A DNA stretch of 58,863 nt from assembly GCA_020051175.1 (NCBI GenBank), contig JAGVJJ010000034.1, positions 1-58,863 of the forward strand, written 5' to 3'. Source of the stretch: Bacteroidia bacterium. Its GTDB lineage: Bacteria > Bacteroidota > Bacteroidia > 2-12-FULL-35-15. The notes beneath the pieces are model-generated. The model saw only the letters and a list, made by a program, of their open reading frames with translations. It made no database searches and was not told the DNA's origin. Below, piece by piece: positions 54,926-58,863 of this stretch. Position numbers and translations under genes: made by a program. Every line of letters starts with the position of its first letter. Position 1 is the stretch's first letter.

Positions 54926-57355
54926 TTATTTATTCAATACAACAACTTTTTTGTTGACAACGTTTCCATCAACAGTAACCTGGATATTGTATATACCAGG
55001 AACAAATGAACTTAGGTTAATCTCCTCTTTTGAACTATTTGAAGAGAATTTACCTTCTGCAACAGTTTGTCCATTAAGATTCATTATCCGGTATACAGTA
55101 TTGCTGTTTCCTGTTCCCACACTGATTGTTATTTTATTTGTAGCAGGGTTAGGATATACATTTACCAAATTGTTTTTGCTTTCATTTATAATGCCAGATG
55201 GTCCAGCTGCTTGCAAACAGATTTCAAAGCCAGGAGTAGATGCAATAGTACTGCCGTAGTCATAAACTCTGACATAATAAGTATTGCCTGGTGTCAATCC
55301 ACCATATTCAATCATTTCGGTCCCTCCGGTCGTTGTGTTGTCGGAGCAGCCAAGTGTATTACCGCTGCAGCCATCTTTTAACACTACAATGGCATCAAAA
55401 TCTTCAGAACCTTTTACTTTAATTGTCTGGCTGCTTGAAACAGCTACAAACTTGTACCAAACATCGAATGCTTCTGAGCTGAAGAATCCATTGCAGCTGT
55501 CAGCTGGTTCGGTACTGTTTGCTCCAAAAACAGTTCCTTGAATAAAAGTACAGCTGGAGTCCGCAGTTAAGGTAATAGCATTGGCACAAACATCGTTTGA
55601 TGCTGGAGGTGGAGGCAAAGCAACGCATATTTCAAACTCAGGAGTTTCAGGAAGCGAACTGCCATAATCGTACACACGTATGTAATATGTGTTGCCAGGT
55701 GTAAGACCACTGGTTACAATGGATTCTGTAGCGCCAGAGCCAGTTGCATCCACACAGGTAATTGTACTGCCATTGCAGCTGTCTTTTAAGGCCAGGCTGG
55801 CATCAAAGCTGGATGAACCTTTAACTTTAATCTCCACATCAGCAGCGCCTGCAACAAATTTGTACCAAACATCATAAGCATTCGGACTTGTAAAATTACC
55901 GCAAGTATCTGGTGCGGTTGATTCTGTTGCTCCCAAAACTGTACCTTGAACATAACTGCATGTTGAGTCCACCGTAAGTGTGATTGCATTCATGCAATCG
56001 TCATTAGCTGGCGGTGGGGGAGGCAATGCGATGCATATTTCAAATTCCGGAGTTTCAGGAAGTGCGTTGCCATAATCGTAAACGCGGACATAATATGTAT
56101 TTCCTGCAGTAAGTCCGCTGGTTACAATTGTTTCTGTACCACCAGAACCCGTGCCGTCAGCACAGTCGATGGTATTACCACCACAGCCGTCCTTTAGCAC
56201 TACAACCGGGTCAAATGAGGAAGACCCTTTTACTTTAATCTCTACATCAACTGAATCCGCAACAAACATGTACCAAACATCAAACGCTGCAGAGCTTGTA
56301 AATGAACCACAGGTATCAGCCGGTTCTGATTGTGTTGCACCGTCAACCGATCCCATCATATAATTACATACAGAGTCAATTGCAATTAGCAAAGCTCCTG
56401 AGCAATTGTCGTATGCCGGTGGAGGAGCTGGGAGTGACACACAAATGTCAAAATCCGGAGTTGATGGAATGGCTGAACCATAAGGGTAAACACGGATATA
56501 ATAGGTATTGCCAACAACAAGATTGCTATCATTGATTACTTCTAACCCGCCAGAATAAGTATTGTCAGAGCAGTTCAAAACACTTCCGCTGCAACTGTCT
56601 TTTAAAACAATAACCGCATCAAATGATAAAGCTCCCTGTACTTTAATCACAATGTTAGAGTCTGTTGCAACAAATTTATACCAAACGTCAAAAGCACTGG
56701 TGCTTGAGAAACTGGCACAGCTATCGGCAGGACCTGATTGAGTTGCACCGGATACAGTTCCTGAAACAGAGGTACACAGTGTATCAACATTCAAAAGTAT
56801 TGCACCTGAACAATTGTCATTTGTAATAGGGGGGGCAGCCTGTTTAACACAAATATCAAAATCAGTTGTAGTAGGCATAGCACTGCCATAGTGGTAAACA
56901 CGGATGTAATAAGTGTTACCCACAGTAAGGCCTGAAGCATTGATTACTTCTGTACCGCCTTGTCCTGAATTATCCGAACAGTTGTTTAAAGTGCTGCTGC
57001 TGCAGCTGTCCATCAAAAGAACCACTGCATCAAACGAAGCAGAACCTTTAACTGTTATAATCTGTCCACCCGGAACAGCAACAAATTTATACCAAACATC
57101 GAACGCTGCAGTACTTGTAAGTCCGTTACAGGTTAATGGAGCCACAGATTGTGTAGCCTGATCAACAGTACCCGCAGTAAAGTTACAAAGGCTGTCCACT
57201 ATTAAAGTGGTTGCATTTGCACAATCATCATTAGCCGGTGCGGTTGGAGGGGGCGCCATGAACAAGGCTCCTTTGGCATGCACAGTTAAGGTTGTTGCCA
57301 CAAAAAGGGCGATGCTGGTTATAATTAATCCTGCTTTAATGTAAGGCTTCATCAT
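54926..57355 (-). CDS. T9SS type A secreted protein with five internal repeats
   Basis: I chose the ATG at 57355 (MMKPYIKAG, 809 residues) since it starts the signal peptide. The longer frame from 57424 adds 23 leader residues. Five repeats of about 136 residues (408 bp each, about 55205-57235) make up the mature protein. Each has NDDCANA-like and AFDVWYKFVA motifs, then a G-S-SFD block, paired Cys, GNTYYxRVYxYG and FxICV. The unit looks like a beta-sandwich of the pre-peptidase (PPC) or similar secreted type. The C-terminus (VNVYPNPATNKITISV to KKVVVLNK) is the T9SS type A sorting domain. No enzyme domain is present, so a surface-adhesive or matrix role is inferred. Confidence 0.88.
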   Translation of the reverse strand: MMKPYIKAGLIITSIALFVATTLTVHAKGALFMAPPPTAPANDDCANATTLIVDSLCNFTAGTVDQATQSVAPLTCNGLTSTAAFDVWYKFVAVPGGQIITVKGSASFDAVVLLMDSCSSSTLNNCSDNSGQGGTEVINASGLTVGNTYYIRVYHYGSAMPTTTDFDICVKQAAPPITNDNCSGAILLNVDTLCTSVSGTVSGATQSGPADSCASFSSTSAFDVWYKFVATDSNIVIKVQGALSFDAVIVLKDSCSGSVLNCSDNTYSGGLEVINDSNLVVGNTYYIRVYPYGSAIPSTPDFDICVSLPAPPPAYDNCSGALLIAIDSVCNYMMGSVDGATQSEPADTCGSFTSSAAFDVWYMFVADSVDVEIKVKGSSSFDPVVVLKDGCGGNTIDCADGTGSGGTETIVTSGLTAGNTYYVRVYDYGNALPETPEFEICIALPPPPPANDDCMNAITLTVDSTCSYVQGTVLGATESTAPDTCGNFTSPNAYDVWYKFVAGAADVEIKVKGSSSFDASLALKDSCNGSTITCVDATGSGATESIVTSGLTPGNTYYIRVYDYGSSLPETPEFEICVALPPPPASNDVCANAITLTADSSCTFIQGTVFGANSTEPADSCNGFFSSEAFDVWYKFVAVSSSQTIKVKGSEDFDAIVVLKDGCSGNTLGCSDNTTTGGTEMIEYGGLTPGNTYYVRVYDYGSTIASTPGFEICLQAAGPSGIINESKNNLVNVYPNPATNKITISVGTGNSNTVYRIMNLNGQTVAEGKFSSNSSKEEINLSSFVPGIYNIQVTVDGNVVNKKVVVLNK

Positions 57356-57444
57356 CTTGGTTTTTGTTGTGTTTTTATTAGTAAGGTTTAATATAAGGTA
57401 TGGGGTTTTATGCCCATACCTCATGTAGTTTCTGTTGGCTTCTG

Positions 57445-58863
57445 TTAGTTAATAATAATTCGTTTAGCAACTTGTGTGCTTCCTGAAGTAAATAAAACAG
57501 TGTAAGTACCTTTTGCTGGTACAGCATCGTTTACAGTAAGCTTAATTTCACCGTTTTGTGGCGCAACATGAGTTGTGTACACCGATTGGCCATAAACGTT
57601 TATAATGCTTATTTTAACATTTTCTGAAGTAAAGATTCCAGACGAAATAATGTTAAAGCTTCCTGACGATGGATTCGGATAAACGTTAATTGCATCGGCA
57701 AGGCCGAATTCTTCAACGCCTACACCAGAACAGGCAACGTATGCAGGTTGCGAACTTGCTGTACATCCATTTGTAATATCTGTTACAAATACTGAATAAA
57801 AACCAGGTTGATTAGCAGTATAGAATTGTGAAGTAGCGCCAATGATTGGTGTTCCTGAAATATACCACTGGTAGTTCACATTCGATATTAGATTTGCAGC
57901 AAGTGAACATCCTACACTTTGCATCACCGGTGTAGCAGGGCAAACAATACCTGATTGGGTGATAGTATAGATTTGACCACCTACGGTGATTGTACCTGTT
58001 CTCTGCGATGTACTTGTACTTGCATCTACTGAGAAGTTTACAGTTCCATTACCCGATCCGGTGTTTCCGGATGAAATGAATATCCAGCTATCGTTCGATA
58101 TTGCGGTCCAGTTACATCCGCTTGACGCGGTAACATTAAAGCTTCCTGTACCTGCAATTGCTGTAAAGGTCTGGCTGGAAGGGGTTAATGTATAGCTGCA
58201 TGAAGATGTGCCGTTCTGAACAACAGTATGAGTCTGTCCCGCAACAGTTATTGATCCAAGTCTTTGTGATGTTCCTGTGTTTGCGGATACAGAGTACCCT
58301 GCGGTTCCGGTACCAGTACCGGTTCCTGAAGTAATTGTAATCCAGCTGTCAGTAGTAGTAGCTGTCCATGTACATCCTGCAGCAGCAGTAACGTTTACAG
58401 TACCTGTTCCTGCAGCAGCGGTGTATGACAACGCTGTAGGAGAAATGGTATAAGTACATTGTAACCCGTTTTGTGTTACAGTATGTGTTTGTCCTGCTAC
58501 AGTAATAGTTCCGGTACGCTGCGTTGTGGTAGTATTGTTGGCTACAGTATAGTTTACTGAACCATTACCAGACCCCGTTCCTCCAGAAGTAATTGTAATC
58601 CAGGCGTCATTGGATGTTGCAGTCCAGTTACATCCTGGAGCAGCAGTCACAGTCACGCTTCCAGGGCCGCCTGAAGCGGAGAACGACAATGAAGCAGGAG
58701 TAATCGCATACGAGCAAGGTGAAACTCCGCTTTGAGTAATAGAATGCACCTGACCAGCAATTGTTATTGTTCCAACACGCTGAGCTCCGGAATTAGCAGT
58801 AATGGTGTAAGTTACTGTTCCATTTCCGCTGCCTGTGCTTCCTGATGTAACGGTAATCCAGCT
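57445..58863 (-). CDS. BACON-like repeat protein with T9SS type A end, 5' end missing
   Basis: The frame is open at the right edge (58863), so the N-terminus is outside the window; 472 residues are visible. Three full and one partial repeats of about 85 residues read CxYxITPxSLSFxA, GxVTVTA, [18 protein letters not shown], NYTVxx[20 protein letters not shown]. This is the pattern of BACON or related Ig-like domains that bind carbohydrates or hold modules together. After a spacer with two Cys pairs, the end ([16 protein letters not shown] to AKRIIIN) is a T9SS type A domain. It lies 89 bp upstream of the five-repeat protein gene on the same strand. Confidence 0.86.
   Translation of the reverse strand, partial: SWITVTSGSTGSGNGTVTYTITANSGAQRVGTITIAGQVHSITQSGVSPCSYAITPASLSFSASGGPGSVTVTAAPGCNWTATSNDAWITITSGGTGSGNGSVNYTVANNTTTTQRTGTITVAGQTHTVTQNGLQCTYTISPTALSYTAAAGTGTVNVTAAAGCTWTATTTDSWITITSGTGTGTGTAGYSVSANTGTSQRLGSITVAGQTHTVVQNGTSSCSYTLTPSSQTFTAIAGTGSFNVTASSGCNWTAISNDSWIFISSGNTGSGNGTVNFSVDASTSTSQRTGTITVGGQIYTITQSGIVCPATPVMQSVGCSLAANLISNVNYQWYISGTPIIGATSQFYTANQPGFYSVFVTDITNGCTASSQPAYVACSGVGVEEFGLADAINVYPNPSSGSFNIISSGIFTSENVKISIINVYGQSVYTTHVAPQNGEIKLTVNDAVPAKGTYTVLFTSGSTQVAKRIIIN

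Noticed and set aside
1-58863. Depletion of GAATTC sites as a mark of long EcoRI residence
   Set aside because: At least ten sites occur in the first 14.1 kb, which is near the chance rate for this composition, so no depletion is visible.

Overview
The window comes from a Bacteroidota chromosome. The signs are two C-terminal type IX secretion (T9SS) sorting domains of type A and one of type B, TAnnTTTG-type -7 promoter elements with few Shine-Dalgarno sites, a FecA-like TonB receptor, SpoIIE-phosphatase sensor proteins with periplasmic propellers or TPRs, and PorV-like and HhH/beta-barrel outer-membrane proteins. The T9SS genes and a periplasmic NxrA/NarG-type respiratory enzyme suggest a free-living environmental member rather than a gut Bacteroides. 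I cannot fix the genus.

Layout. (1) 1-7.8 kb: a minus-strand respiratory island with a Tat-exported NxrA/NarG-like molybdenum alpha subunit, a four-cluster Fe-S beta subunit, a cytochrome c/heme-b gamma subunit cut by the left edge, a CRP/FNR regulator and an outer-membrane porin. Two perfect TGTGA-N6-TCACA operators lie in front of the alpha subunit and the porin. (2) 7.9-13.2 kb: accessory DNA with a decayed group II intron reverse transcriptase, a TonB receptor and a large serine recombinase whose reading frame ends inside an antisense tRNA-Lys gene. (3) 13.4-20.3 kb: shikimate kinase, an APH-type kinase, a DUF4907 lipoprotein, two consecutive SGNH-hydrolase-like proteins and a DEDDh exonuclease/GIY-YIG fusion. 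(4) 20.4-29 kb: PafA-like phosphatase, S1/P1- or PLC-like hydrolase, fluoride channel, two overlapping PAP2 phosphatases, and a nucleotide/GTPase block (obgE, adk, hpt) divergent from purKE. (5) 29-32 kb: a PorV-like barrel and an HhH-domain beta-barrel protein. (6) 32.1-34.1 kb: an EcoRI-type restriction-modification pair. (7) 34.3-41.9 kb: fungal-type cytosine deaminase, DinB-fold protein, a T9SS type B adhesin-like protein, MATE exporter and pruA. (8) 41.9-50 kb: two SpoIIE-phosphatase sensor proteins flanking pgeF and murQ, then a YceI protein. (9) 50.1-54.9 kb: a SAM-I riboswitch with a visible terminator/antiterminator switch in front of a methyltransferase-metH operon. (10) 54.9-58.9 kb: two large repeat-containing T9SS proteins, the last cut by the right edge.

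The strongest systems are the CRP-controlled Nxr-like island, where the regulator's recognition helix predicts the operator sequence found; the EcoRI-like cassette, with every known catalytic and recognition residue at EcoRI numbering; and the complete SAM attenuator. I saw no CRISPR array, no intact insertion sequence and no rRNA.
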